Below are positions 11,488 through 22,886 of a stretch of DNA of 64,000 nucleotides, in pieces. A program made the translations under genes and the position numbers. Origin of the DNA: Gonocerus acuteangulatus (lineage: Eukaryota; Arthropoda; Insecta; Hemiptera; Coreidae); assembly GCA_946811695.1 (NCBI GenBank), contig OX328124.1, forward strand, positions 61,812,704 to 61,876,703, written 5' to 3'. Numbering within the stretch: the first letter of the stretch is position 1; the number at the start of each line of letters is the position of its first letter. Below the pieces are notes generated by a model. That model was not told the origin of the DNA and did no database searches. It saw only the letters and a program-made list of their open reading frames with translations.

Positions 11488-11958
11488 GTTTAATAGAATA
11501 TTCAGGTATACTTTGCATCAAGTGGAAAATCCGTAATAAGCAGGTACGACTTCTTAACAATTTTTAACAATTCAAACTTCTCCAACTGGAACATATTGAA
11601 CAATTATTTCTAAAGTGACACAACTCAATAATAGGTGGTTCTCAGTGTGACTGACATGGTAAATATCTCTTTATCAACCATCAACACTGTATGTACTAGA
11701 GAACTGCACGGATACGTAAAAAGTAATCACATAAATAATCAACGAGTATATAATGGACGATGCGAGTACATACTCGGCATCGTTTGGACTTGGCATCGCC
11801 GAGTATAAACTGGACGATGCGAGTACATACCAGAGGAAAATTGTGTCACTCCTCCTGTCATAAGGCTCTTCCCCCTTCATAGGCAAGTGTGACACATTTT
11901 CAGTTGAGTTTTTCTTTTAAACTTTAGATGCAAAGTATACCTGAATATTCTATTGAAC
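11488..11958. repeat. 32-bp inverted repeat around a TIR element
   Basis: The 32 bases at 11,488-11,519 return as their reverse complement at 11,927-11,958 with one mismatch; the shared core includes AATATTCAGGTATACTTTGC. The right arm sits inside the TIR element of 11,600-11,980, as an insertion that the two other copies of the family lack. So a piece of flanking DNA appears to have been copied in inverted orientation into the element's end. Confidence 0.85.
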
Positions 11959-11980
11959 ACTTTAGAAATACTGGTGCGAT
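11600..11980 (-). mobile_element. Non-autonomous TIR element, family M1 (copy 1, enlarged)
   Basis: The right end CACTTTAGAAATACTGGTGC and the degraded left end TTATTTCTAAAGTGACACAA are inverted repeats. Internal words (GTGACACATTTTCAGTTGAG, TCATAGGCAAGTGTGACAC, TAAATATCTCTTTATCAACC) match the copies at 42,657-42,882 and 45,329-45,579. This copy is longer because of a 30-bp duplication (11,744 and 11,801) and the inverted 32-bp insertion. It has no transposase; the superfamily is not identified. Confidence 0.75.
11744..11830 (+). repeat. Direct duplication with 57-bp spacing inside M1 copy 1
   Basis: TGGACGATGCGAGTACATAC occurs at 11,754-11,773 and again at 11,811-11,830, each preceded by GAGTATA. 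The intervening bases hold a small palindrome-like CTCGGCATCG...TGGCATCGCCGAG. Confidence 0.85.
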
Positions 11981-12633
11981 ATGTATACTTCTTTTAATAT
12001 AGTCAAAAACTTCCGATTCGCAGAAAGTGCATAATTTCAGCACGTGTGTATATTTAATGCATATTTCTGATGTGATTGTATAATTGCTCGAAGCGAACTA
12101 TTTCAAAGCGAAGTATTACCATTAAAAAGTGATAATTCATTAGTTAATAAAATATCCGAAAGTCTTGATTAGCTTCGACATGAGCCGAACCTTCAAGACT
12201 CAACCCGAGCCTTCACGCAGCTTGAGTTTTAAATATGGCGGCACAAAGCTCCTGTCTTCTAACTTTAAAACTAGGCCTACAAGTGCACAGCAGTAAAAGT
12301 GGTACGGAAGACGAATGGAGTGCCATATTCTTGTTACGTGTTCGTAAACAATTACTGTAGAATCAATTGGCTAAATAAATACGTTATGCTTTATTGTTAT
12401 TGTTAAAAATGTAAGACAGATCAGCTGTTCAAGCTTGTGTTAGTTAACCTTTATAAAAATTCTCTTGAAGTTTTTTAAGATTTTTGAAGATTTTTCAAAG
12501 CATTTTGGATCAAAAATATCACAGAGTCTTAGGTTTGACTTCCGAGATGTGAGAACATATCCAGGTTGAGGTGTGAGGGTCCAATTCCCGAAGAATTGCC
12601 TAAGACTGGCTCTACCTACTTACCTTACCAGGG
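11981..12633. other. AT-rich spacer before a truncated LINE
   Basis: No feature recognised. The LINE fragment that follows is 5' truncated, and its junction probably lies within 12,540-12,640. Confidence 0.4.
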
Positions 12634-13098
12634 AGTACAAAAGCCGCGAAAGAAGCAACCACTCACGGTACTGAATTCGCAATGGTGCCTCAAAATGATT
12701 TAAAGTCTTGGATCAAAGAAAAGGTCAAAGCTCACTGGGAGATAACTTGGCGGCAGACCATTTCAAATAAGTTACGCGAAGTGAAAGGTGACACTAGACC
12801 TTGGCAGACCTTATATAGAACAATCAGACGAGAAGAGGTAATCCTCACTAGACTCCGGATAGGACATACTCGCCTCACTCATGGTTATTATATGTCACGA
12901 GATGAGCCACCGATATGTAGAACCTGTGGTGTTCTTATAACTGTCAAACATATATTAACAGAGTGTAGGATGTATGAGGAGGCGAGAAGACAATCCGGGG
13001 TAACCGGAACACTTGACGAAATACTGACTGACAGACTCGACAACATTGAAAAATTAATAACTTTCTTAAAACAAGCCAGCATTTACGACTCAATTTAA
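12634..13098 (+). pseudogene. I-clade LINE ORF2 C-terminal fragment
   Basis: The frame is open from about 12,634 to the TAA after 13,098. It starts in the tail of an RNase H domain (AAKEATT). It then shows the C-terminal signature of I/Nimb-type non-LTR retrotransposons: RLRIGHTRLTHGYYMS, a CCHC-like zinc motif (ICRTCGV...VKHILTEC) and a terminal helix ending near a lysine/leucine-rich stretch. The same block ends the two larger LINEs at 28 kb and 52 kb. It lacks endonuclease and reverse transcriptase, so it is a dead-on-arrival 5'-truncated insertion. The frame itself is undamaged, suggesting a fairly young or slowly decayed copy. Confidence 0.88.
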
Positions 13099-13543
13099 GT
13101 TAATTTAAGACGGTGGTGGGTGTTGGGAGGCAGGGGTGGGGAGAATGGAGTGGTTTCCTGCGTGATGGGGGTGATGTTGGTTAGGCAGTGGAAGGCTCTC
13201 GGGTCATCAATGAGACCCCGGGATTCGCGAGAGCATGGACGGAGCAAGCACGTCCACTTTCTCACAGGCGAACCCGATGTACAAACACAGAAATACAGCT
13301 GCCAAGCAATAGAAAGAGAAGGCTTCTAGTGTCTGCTTGCTTTGCCTCCCCGTGTCTCTGGGCCACTCACTCTCCCCTTCCTTCATCACATTACCGATTT
13401 TATCTACAGACTTACTTCAAAGTAATTACAACACAGACAATTACAGCTAACATCATTATGTAAACACCATTAAACTCTACTGGCGTTAATGAACCCAACG
13501 GTTGACACGCCTTAAATTTAATCAAAAAAAAAAAAAAAAAAAT
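13099..13543 (+). mobile_element. 3' UTR and poly-A tail of the same LINE fragment
   Basis: After the stop codon come about 380 bases of GC-richer sequence, then AATGAACCCAACGGTTGACA and a TTAAATTTAATC-A(19) tail ending at 13,543. The AATGA..C..ACGG..GA.. block aligns loosely with the 3' ends of the LINEs at 27,924 and 51,900 (reverse strand), which supports the boundary. Confidence 0.7.
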
Positions 13544-13613
13544 GTAAGATATTCGTATCGCAAGAGAGATATCCATACTCGAAAAAGTGATATAAATGTT
13601 TGCTGATATCATG

Positions 13614-14205
13614 TTTTCGTGTTTCAAGAAAGGCGGCAGCCTACCAATCTTAACCGATTCCAATCCTTTTTTTCTTTAAATGAAAGCTAATAAAATTTAT
13701 AGCAACTTTGTCCAGATTTTTGTTTTTTGTTTTCCCTGTTTATTAAATTACGTGTAAATAGTTCACACATTTTTACAGTTGACCATAAAATAATATTTTA
13801 TTTTTCATTTAACTTAATATCAGCACTGATATCATTGAAATTAAACATTCAAAGCCTGGTTAGAGTTGGAAAAAAGCAGACTGACATATTTAAAACGTAA
13901 ATTTATCTTAATTCAACAATGAGATTAATTTAAATAATATGATTTGAAAATAGATTTTGATTTTTTCCACGTCTAATCAGGATTTCAATGTTTAATATCA
14001 ACGATATCTGTGCTGATATTTAGTTAGATGAAAAATAAAATGTTATTTTATGTTCAATTGTAAACGTTTGTAAATTATTTACACGTAATTTAATAAACAG
14101 GGGCAACAAAAAACGAAAATCTGGGCAGACAAAGTTGTTATAAATTTTATTACCTTTCATTTAGAAAAATGCATTGAAATCGGTTAAGATTTCGAAACAC
14201 GAAAA
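13614..14205. mobile_element. Long-arm foldback element, ~590 bp
   Basis: The outer ends are TTTTCGTGTTTC (13,614) and GAAACACGAAAA (to 14,205). The left arm (to about 13,880) and right arm (from about 13,960) are inverted copies. Examples are CTGTTTATTAAATTACGTGT with ACACGTAATTTAATAAACAG, and ATATCAGCACTGATATC with GATATCTGTGCTGATAT. The spacer is roughly 80-90 bases. The left arm has a short insertion (GAAAGGCGGCAGCCTACC) that the right lacks. No frame of coding size is conserved. It is a foldback-type or long-TIR MITE; the superfamily is unknown and no target duplication was recognised. Confidence 0.85.
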
Positions 14206-15143
14206 GTCGTTTGGCCCCACTGTGCGGCGTGAAAATAAATGTGGACAAGGCTGTGAAATATTTGTGGTACTTAATTATTGTTACTTGAAGCACCCGTTTT
14301 CCGTGTTTATATCTTCCAGTGATACAGATATTGCTGGGATTAGCGAGTTTGTCCGAGAGTTGTGTGTTTATTGGATCCTTTTGTAGAAGGAAAAACATTT
14401 TAATGACTTTAAATGGCATATGATCCAAAGCGAATGTTTGAAGTACAATTCGCAATGGAGCAGTTTAGTCTTTATAGACGGGAATAAAACGAAATACATT
14501 TTTTTTTTTATGCTTATGCAAATGAAGAGGGTTAAGACAATTATTCTAAGGATCACACAACTTAGGTTTTCTAGCCAAAAAAGAAGAGAGAAAAAGCTGC
14601 AATAAAAGGTTAATAATGCCCTAACTCGGTCGGTAAGTGAAGGCTTTGCCGAAGAAGGGCCTTAGATGAAAGATCCTAGAGGAAAAGGAGAGAGGAGGAG
14701 CCTAGGAGTGTTTCCTTTCGGCTGATCCTGGATTAGAAGAGGGAGGGACTTACCCCTCCCACTCACACACAGGCAGTTTAACTTTTAAGCCGGCCCTTCC
14801 ACCTCTGCTCTGCCCTTCTTCAAAAACGCCGCTAAAGGGAACACCTGCTATATCTCTGATAGCCACTCTTTTATCCCATACTTTACTTTTTCCTTACTCC
14901 AAATTGAAACCAGCAAAATATTTTTTCACGTTAGTCCTCTACATACAATATCTTTAAGGTTGTTCACATATCTATTTCTATTCCATTTGCCTAGCTCTTT
15001 ACTTCACTACATTATAAGTTTCGAAACTATTTTCTTGCAAATGCCGAGTCATTTCGCTTCGCCTACAGAGTAACACTGCTGCTTTTCATCGTGTGCGGAT
15101 CCCCTGAAGTATTGAGGACTTTGAGGCGCAAAGGGTGCTGCTA
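14206..15143. other. Unassigned; GC-richer patch 14,610-14,870
   Basis: No gene recognised. A purine-rich tract (GGAAAAGGAGAGAGGAGGAG) followed by a pyrimidine-rich one lies at about 14,680-14,840. Confidence 0.35.
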
Positions 15144-15144
15144 C

Positions 15145-15198
<54 letters not shown>
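15144..15198. repeat. (CATA)n-(TA)n microsatellite
   Basis: CATACATACATACAT passes into (AT)n up to about 15,196. Confidence 0.9.
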
Positions 15199-15200
<2 letters not shown>

Positions 15201-17123
15201 TTTATATACTGATTTCTCATGCATGTCCACGTAGCACCTATAGCAGAAGGTTCGCCTTCCAGTAGTTAGGCTACATACTTATTTTACTAGGCTTAGTGCT
15301 CCTAGAGAGAGATCGAATGGATGTGAAGTTGGGAAATTTCAATGGAAATGACCAGTATATAAATTGAGATTCACTATACTAATATTTATTTTTGTGATTC
15401 TCAATATACGATCTTAATCCCATTCATTTCTTTTGCAACAATCTGCTCCCTGCACATTTCGCATTTTTATCTCCAAATCTAATTGGTGGTATCCTGGTTC
15501 TTTTAAACTGATAAACAGCGTAACAAGGAAAGAGAAGGGGAGAGGGAGAGAAAGAGAGACCTGTCACCTAGCTCTGTTACGGAGAGAGGAGCCCTAACAA
15601 CCTCCCATCGGACAACAAATAGCCCAGCAACCACTAGCTAAATTTTTATTACCCCAAGAATATGCCCTGTGTAAACCTTAATCCATTCCCAAATGCTTTT
15701 ACTTCACTCCCACCAATATCTTTGACTTACAAATATTTTGTAATATTCATTAAAGTATGTTTATTTTATTAGAAAAATATCATTCCCTCTTTTAGAAAAC
15801 ATTATCATTCCCTCTCTTATTTAATTTTTAAAACATTAGTAAAGTCTTTATAGTTAAAATAGTTTACTGATGTTGAAATGTTTTATAAAAATAATGAATA
15901 TAGGTCAGACTAGAACGCTGTTTTTTTTTTCTTTTACGATAAACAACCTCTTTCAGTAATAAGTTCCGGACGTTATTATTTGTTTTGTTTTTCTAAATTT
16001 TCCTATAATATTGCTTAATTATACATATTTACATGTATTCTGCAGTTCTGTTATAACTGCATTGTTATTATATGATAAAAATTAAAAGTATAATAATCCT
16101 AGAGAATAATTATAAAGTTATGCTGAGAAAAATACTTTAAAAGTTATTGCGGTTAAGTATTATATGAAATCGGTATAGTTTTCGAATAAAAACTATTTTT
16201 TTAAGTTGTCTATTCCGCATTTTTAATTACAAATTTCATTATTAGCTGGCTGATGTCATGAATATTATAGTGGGCAGTTGGGGAAAATAAGGTCAATGTT
16301 TTACATAACTCTTTGATGCAATTACCTGTACTGTTGTTTGTCAGTAGGCTATTACACTGAGTATAAGTATAAGTATTTCTTTGTCTTTATGTGTCCTGTT
16401 AAAACCAGTGTAGTGACACAATTGTGTTTAGGTTTTTACTTGGATTTAATGATTTAACTGTAATCGTATAAATGACGTCCTTTCTATGAGTTAATGGAGG
16501 CTCTGTTCCATTTTAATGTATATTTTATTGTGTTTAATAATGGGTACGGAAATGTTATTTGTAATGTTCAATGATTTAATACAGAATACTTCAATACATA
16601 CCACTAAAATAATCTAAAAATTAAATTTTAGCAACGATTTATTCTTTTGCAAAGAAGTTCCTGTGCTCATGGGTGTTTCAAACTATAGTAAAAAACTCTT
16701 TAAAACTGTGGCTTATGGTTATTGATAAGACTCTAAAAGCTAAGATCCTCCAAGGAGTAGAGAAGGCCTTGAGAAGGATTGGGCAGGAGGGTGAAACATT
16801 AACCATGCCTTAGAAGAAGTAGATGTTATGACCTCCCGTGGTCCCAGAGCCTTATTTTCAATTCTCCTTTTGGGTCTATATTTGGACCTCCAAAGCCCCC
16901 CGACTAGTCTGGGACCCTTTCAACACTATTTACCAACTTTAATCCTGTTATTTCGTTCCAGTAAACCCAATCGTATACCAAATATTTAACATGCATTCTT
17001 CGCCAGGTCGGGCAAAGTTTCATGTTTATTCTCACTATTTTAGAATGAGAATTTTTTCAGATTGAACTCATTCAGAAATAACTTCATGCATATAATCGGC
17101 ATTGAGCATAAATAAATGATTAA

Positions 17124-17127
<4 letters not shown>
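15199..17127. other. AT-rich sequence, no gene recognised
   Basis: I recognise nothing coding. Small GC-richer patches lie at about 15,520-15,620 (purine-rich) and 16,730-16,930 and are unassigned. Confidence 0.4.
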
Positions 17128-17182
<55 letters not shown>

Positions 17183-17190
17183 ATATAAAA
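17128..17190. repeat. (TA)n microsatellite
   Basis: (AT)n from about 17,128 to 17,174, then interrupted TGTATGTATATATAAAATAT. Confidence 0.9.
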
Positions 17191-17634
17191 TATATATAAT
17201 TTATTCGACGTGTTTCTGACCTTTCAGATTTATTATTTTTTTGGGTAGTTTTTCTCACCTTTAGTCCAATTACTAAAAGCATTTATATTTTAAAATGTTA
17301 ATTATCACCATGTGTACTGGTATGGATATTTTATAATTTAGAACAATCAACTGCAGAGGTTTATGAAATTGATATAGTTGGACCGTGAGGGATACAAATC
17401 AGTCAGTACGAGTAAAAGAAATTTATTTTATTTAATTATTTAAAACAAGATGGCTGCCCAAATATATTGGGTTGTTAAAAACGAAGCGTACTTATCAATC
17501 TTTCGAAAATTAATTTTATAAAAATTCCATAACGTCTTTAAATTACCCAAAATAAGTAGTCAATATTGCAATAAAAAATATTCATACGTTCGTCCCAAAT
17601 TCTCTGAGATAAAATCATTATTATTATCAATTAT

Positions 17635-17954
17635 TGTCAATATTAGGGGCGAGGTTAGCTCAGTCGTAGAGCACTGGTCTAATAAGCTGGAGGCCTGAGT
17701 TCAAATCCCGAGCAAGCACTAAAGATTTTTTCTTTTAGTGTCTTCGTTCATGGGTTGAATTCGGCCTCCATGACCGTCCCTAGGCCAACCCAGCCTTTAA
17801 TTAATTTAATAATGGGTACCTTGGGTGCTAATGACTCGAGCAGTCGAAGCAGTCAAGGGGAAAATCCGGCGGCCGGAGCATAGTACCTCTATAGTATCTG
17901 CCCCTCAGGGCCTTCGTGGCCTGTTACGGGACTGATTTTTGAATGTCAATATTA
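17635..17954 (+). repeat. Full-length tRNA-derived SINE (family S1) with target duplication
   Basis: The 11-bp direct repeat TGTCAATATTA (17,635-17,645 and 17,944-17,954) brackets a 298-bp element. The tRNA-like head has an A box, TAGCTCAGTCGTAGAGC (17,656-17,672), and a B box, GTTCAAATCCC (17,699-17,709), at the normal distance; both are RNA polymerase III promoter elements. A tRNA-unrelated body follows, with GGGCCTTCGTGGCC-type words near the 3' end. A related reverse-strand copy is at 38,455-38,650. SINEs use a partner LINE's reverse transcriptase; which LINE is partner here is not evident. Confidence 0.92.
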
Positions 17955-18204
17955 ATGATTTGCACAATTACATCATACTCTCTAAATATTAAAAACTAAG
18001 GCTAACCGAGAAAAAAAAAACAATTAAAAACGAAGGTAAACAGAGATATATAAAAAAAAAGAGGAGTAGATACAATTATTAGGTTGTTTTGATCTTTCGT
18101 GAAAAATTGTAAATATATTTTCCATTTTCGTGTCTTGTTTAACTCCTACTAGAAGCATTAATAAAATAACAAGAAATAAAAACAAACAAAAAGAACAGTA
18201 CAAA

Positions 18205-18806
18205 TAAACGAAAGTTTTATACACTTATTTCTCCGATTGACATCGCTTAATCAATACTTCCTTTAGAATCTTTTTTGTAGAGCATTTAGTAAGCTTTCTA
18301 ATGTTAACCTTCCGCTTACCTAGATTCTCAACCGTTTTCGAGATATTAATGAAATTATATGAAGTTCCCAAAACTTTTCATGTCTGTTAATAAAGTATTT
18401 TATTCTAACCCTTTCTTATCTCCAAACATAACCAAAATTTCAACATATTAGTTTTGATGAAATTCTAACATGCAAAAAATGTTTCAACTAAATCCCATGA
18501 TTTTAAGAACCCAAACCAAAAACTTCATTCAGCAACTATTTTTACAATTTTCTCGAAAACGGTTAAAGCTATCGCCTTAAAAATGGTTTCATTCGTTTTG
18601 CTAGGCCCAGAAGCCTATAAAACACGTACTTGCAAGCATATGAAGTAAGCGGAACGATTTTTTTCGCGCAACATTCGCTCCAAAAACCATGTTCCGGTGG
18701 GCGGATTCTGCTGGTTAACGAACTTGACCTTTCAAATTAGACGAAAGATTTTTGTACCAAATTTCATCAAAATCGGATCATTCGTCTGGGAGCTAGAGAG
18801 CGAACA

Positions 18807-18883
<77 letters not shown>

Positions 18884-19000
18884 ATTTAAACCACCGTCAT
18901 TTTCGGTGTTCTGAAACGCAAAATTTTCTAGTCGGCACTTCCGGATTGTTTCATGAGATCAACTCCTCCCAATGAAGGGAGGGAGGAACCACGCTAAAAC
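18205..19000 (+). repeat. Interspersed repeat family A, copy 1, with embedded microsatellite
   Basis: This aligns along its length with 25,355-26,125. Shared blocks, in order: TCTTTTTTGTAGAG, an inverted repeat pair (18,330-18,343 and 18,551-18,564), ATCGCCTTAAAAAT, TACCAAATTTCATCAAAATC, AGAGAGCGAACAGACA, TTTCTAGTCGG and GGAGGGAGGAAC. At the place where copy 2 reads AAACTTATATACGAATTTGA, this copy has about 70 bases of (TA)n(CA)n. No coding frame is conserved between copies, so it is a non-coding or 3'-UTR-derived element of unknown class. Confidence 0.85.
18810..18882. repeat. (TA)n(CA)n microsatellite inside family A
   Basis: (TA)n from 18,810 to about 18,861 followed by (CA)n to 18,882, directly after GAGAGCGAACAGACA. 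Confidence 0.92.
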
Positions 19001-20036
19001 CTAACATTGCATAAATACATAGTACTTATTTAATGAGTTTTTTTCTTCGTGTAAGAAAACACGAATTAGATTCTCTAATTTATAGAAATCACAAAATTAA
19101 AATTTGTTTTAATAATAATATATTAAAATATTTCGTGGCCTAAAAATAATAAAATAGTATAACCAAACTCATTTACCTAGTTCTGAGAAATTCCTGATAA
19201 TAGCTCAGCTGATATAATATGAGCCTGATGAACAGATCTAGCATCACTTATAGAGGATCGTTTTCAGTCTTACTTGTTTTAAATATCATTGGTATTTATA
19301 TGTTACAGTAAAAAAAAAAAAAAAACTCAAAAAATATTCTAGAAGATAAGTGAGAAGAAGAACTTAGGATAAAGTAGATGTAAAAGTAATAAAGAAAAGT
19401 TATATCCCGAGTGATAGGATATGCTATTTATCAGAGACTGGAATATGGGCTAGAATATCTCTGTTGATGGGCTGGAAATAAAGTTGGATCCTATGAAAGA
19501 AAGTAAGGGTAACGAGATATAGGATAACTTTATACAAAGCTGAGAAATTTCTCCAATTTTCTTTTCCTCTCGGAGAATTTTAAAATGAGTTTACTTAAGG
19601 AATCAATTGCGTCGCTTCTGTAAGAAAGAACAATTTTCTCTTTTTAATATTTTTTCAAGGCTTTAAATTTCTTTGTTTATCTAAAATTAATGCTACTTAT
19701 GTAGTAGACGTGTTAAGAATCGCACCCTTTATAATGTCCTAAATATCCCTTTCGCACAAGATTGGGAGTAATATCAATGGCCTCTACCTTCACAGGAAAT
19801 CCTTACTTCATTCCCCTGGACTGGTTTTAGTGAGGGGTTGGTTGGAAATAGGAAGACTACACAACATTTTATGGATCCATACATATAAACAAGTTAGTCA
19901 AATAAGAGGTAACTGGAGGTACGTAAGGCTTGGGGTACGTTAGTAATATTATAAAATTAAACAATGCAATTGAAATTTCAATATTCTGCTATAATTAAAT
20001 CAATAAATTCGTTTTGACTAGACTAAGAATAATACA
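19001..20036. other. AT-rich spacer
   Basis: No gene or element recognised; includes a poly-A run at about 19,310-19,324. Confidence 0.4.
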
Positions 20037-20285
20037 ATGAGCACTGATCCACACCTACCTTCTACAAAACTACCTTCTGAAACACCATGCGTCACACAAA
20101 AAACTCAGTTGAACATTTGCTAACAAACTGCCACAAGTACGACCTCATAACGCAAACAATTAAGATACCCAGAACATTACAGTATGTTTTAGGAGATGAC
20201 GACAAACCAATCCAATTTCATTGGGCCAATAATCATCCACAAATGCATATCAAGGACCGTACTGCCAATGACCAAGCATGGTAGA
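20037..20285 (+). pseudogene. Probable LINE ORF2 C-terminal scrap
   Basis: One frame gives LIHTYLL near 20,046-20,068, recalling the LTHSYLL block of I-clade ORF2 C-termini. A second frame gives NSVEHLLTNCHKYDL and then a LGDDDK segment, resembling the VEHFLTEC and ILQDD positions of the 52-kb LINE. The two lie in different frames, so at least one indel separates them. The end beyond LGDD does not match the other LINEs. It is a short, old fragment. Confidence 0.55.
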
Positions 20286-21000
20286 GCAGGGAATCAAAGG
20301 AAAGTAAAATGCATATTGAAAAATCCAGCAAACAAATAATATGAGAGTTTTAAAGTTTAAAGAGCTACACACAAAAGCAAAAAAAAAAAAAAAAACAACA
20401 AAATAATTAAAAAAATAATCATGAATGAAATTGCTTTCAATTAAGTAATCAGTCCTAATCATTCATTGTAATAATTGTATTGAATCGATGAATGAGTACG
20501 AAGGGGTATTTAAACACAATCAACACAATTTTATAACGATGCGTTAGCACTGTATATAGTGCATCAATCTAATCTAGTTCATTGTCTTGTTTTTTCTTAC
20601 TCAACAGAATTCAGTCCTTTTTTAAAGCGGAATAATACAAACATATATTAAAAGTCGTTGTTTTTGAAGTAATAAAGATTTCTGTTTTTCCTTCAACTAA
20701 AATCCATTAAAGGAAATTTGCTTAAAATGGAATACCGTAGCAGACATACAGATCAGCGCACATCTTCAATGGTAGATTATAGAGATGTAAAATTATGGAC
20801 AGAGGTTCTCCTAGGGAACTCTAATAACAATTTTGTTATTGTTGTAACAACAACAACAACCTGCGACAAGACTTGGGCGATAGAGGAGGCATCTACGAAG
20901 CACTTCGTGACAGTAGTCAGTATATGACATTCTTTTATAGACATCAATATTTACAGCATAGTTATAGAAACCTCTGATAAATTATGTATTTGTGTGTGGG
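20286..21000. other. AT-rich spacer
   Basis: Contains an A-rich run at about 20,380-20,395 and (CAA)n near 20,845. No gene recognised. Confidence 0.4.
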
Positions 21001-21020
21001 TGTATATATATTTATATGTG

Positions 21021-21051
<31 letters not shown>

Positions 21052-21060
21052 ACATACGCA
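21001..21060. repeat. Imperfect (TA)n/(CA)n tract
   Basis: TATATATATTTATATGTGTA then (TA)n and ACACATACACATACGC. Confidence 0.8.
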
Positions 21061-21617
21061 TAATATACCACTCACATATATAATTTGAAAGACATAAAAC
21101 AACAATAGCGTGTAGAACGGAACACCGCAAGAGGTAGGACAGACAGAGGGTATTTGAAGATAACGACAAAGAGAGCCCCATAATGCCGCTGTCCCGATGA
21201 TATATCCAATCACTTCACATAAGGCCTTCCACATCTCGTTATTTCTCCCTTTCATCGCCCCTTTATACCTCATCCAAAGGCTCTTCTCGCGGAAACAGAT
21301 TCAAATAGTCTCGGATCCACAAAATGTATCCTTTTTATCGGCCTTTTTCAATATGTAAAATAATTTGACAGGAGCCCCCAAGAAAATGAAATGTAAAAAA
21401 AAAAAAAATAATAAAAAAAAAAAATAAATAAATGAGTACTCTTTTTATGTCAATAAGGAGATTTAGAAATTTATTTCACCTACGTTTTCGTGGATATTTA
21501 AGTTCAATCGTCCTTCCAAATTATATTTGAAGAAGTCATCCACGCCCCTATTTTGAAATGCGATGGATATATTTGAAAGAGTGTAATCTATTTGAAGATA
21601 AGGCTTTTCTACTTTAC

Positions 21618-21830
<213 letters not shown>

Positions 21831-22886
21831 AATATTGAAGACTCATTTGACTCTTGTATTCTTGAATTCAGCTCAAATGGTAGTAAGTTATTATTTTTAT
21901 TTTACTAATTGAGTCAGCTGAAAAACAAATACTTAAGTGCTCTTACTATGAGAGCTTTTTAAAACAAATATAAAATCACAAAACCCTTTATTTTTGGTAT
22001 ATTAATGGAGGGTTCAGTTTAAGCATCTTCTACGGAATTGAATTAGATATTAGTACCTGAGAGATAGCAAAGTACAATGGCACAACGTTTCTATCTAGTC
22101 CGTCTATAATTCACTTATTTTTTTAAAAATAAAGTAGTTATAAAGATCTACTACATAATATGATGAAATCAGTACTGGTACAAAATCAATTTTACAGCTT
22201 CTTGAAGGGAGTGATAAAACTGCCGGAAAGGGGGAGAGGGAATTTTTATAGTTGGTATGAAATTCAGGGTCGTTCGGTTACTCTATGATAGGACATTATT
22301 TGGTGGCTTTACAGCTTCCCAATGAGCCAGCGGAACCCTTCAATGAGGATCCTGTCAGCCATTATTGCTTGTCTCCGTGTGTCGGAAATGACATTTTACC
22401 AGATTAGCTGTCTTTCTACGGTGGGGGAAGGGGGGGTTCTTTCAATTTTTCTTTCTCTTCTCGCTCTCTCTCGATCTACAGTTCTCCCCTCGTTCCATTT
22501 CCCTTTTTTCCTCCCTTTAGAGAAAGCTATTCCTTAAGGTAGCCTTTATACGGGTAAATACGCAAGCTATACGTGTTTTCAAATGGGAGCATCCTATTAT
22601 GGGACAACAAAGGTTCAATTTAGTGGGGGCAACCTTCCAATATGTCCGCCTTCCCCGGCAACACGTCATATCTCCCTCTTTTAATACTTCCCTTTATATG
22701 AAGAAATTATTTTCCCTTCCTCTTAAGGTTCCGATGTAAGCGTAAATAACAGTAAACTCTTTGAAAATGTAATTTTATTCTATTTGTATACTGGTTCTAT
22801 AAATTTTCTTAGGACTAGTAAGGCCTGTGAACAAAAGAGATTAGCGGACAGTTGTAGTCACCCAGAAACCAGGAATACCCTAAGTA
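21831..22886. other. Unassigned
   Basis: No gene recognised. Short frames around 22,320-22,540 run through pyrimidine-rich sequence and show no family motif. Confidence 0.4.

Noticed and set aside
13120..13463. Overlapping frames after the LINE fragment stop codon
   Set aside because: They lie in the LINE 3' UTR, which is GC-richer and so has fewer stops by chance; no motif.
17646..17720. Functional tRNA gene
   Set aside because: A and B boxes are present, but the acceptor stem does not close. The sequence continues into a repeated non-tRNA body bounded by a target duplication, so it is a SINE.
22322..22537. Possible host exon in a GC-richer stretch
   Set aside because: No protein-family motif and no convincing splice sites or codon bias; pyrimidine-rich sequence explains the open frame.
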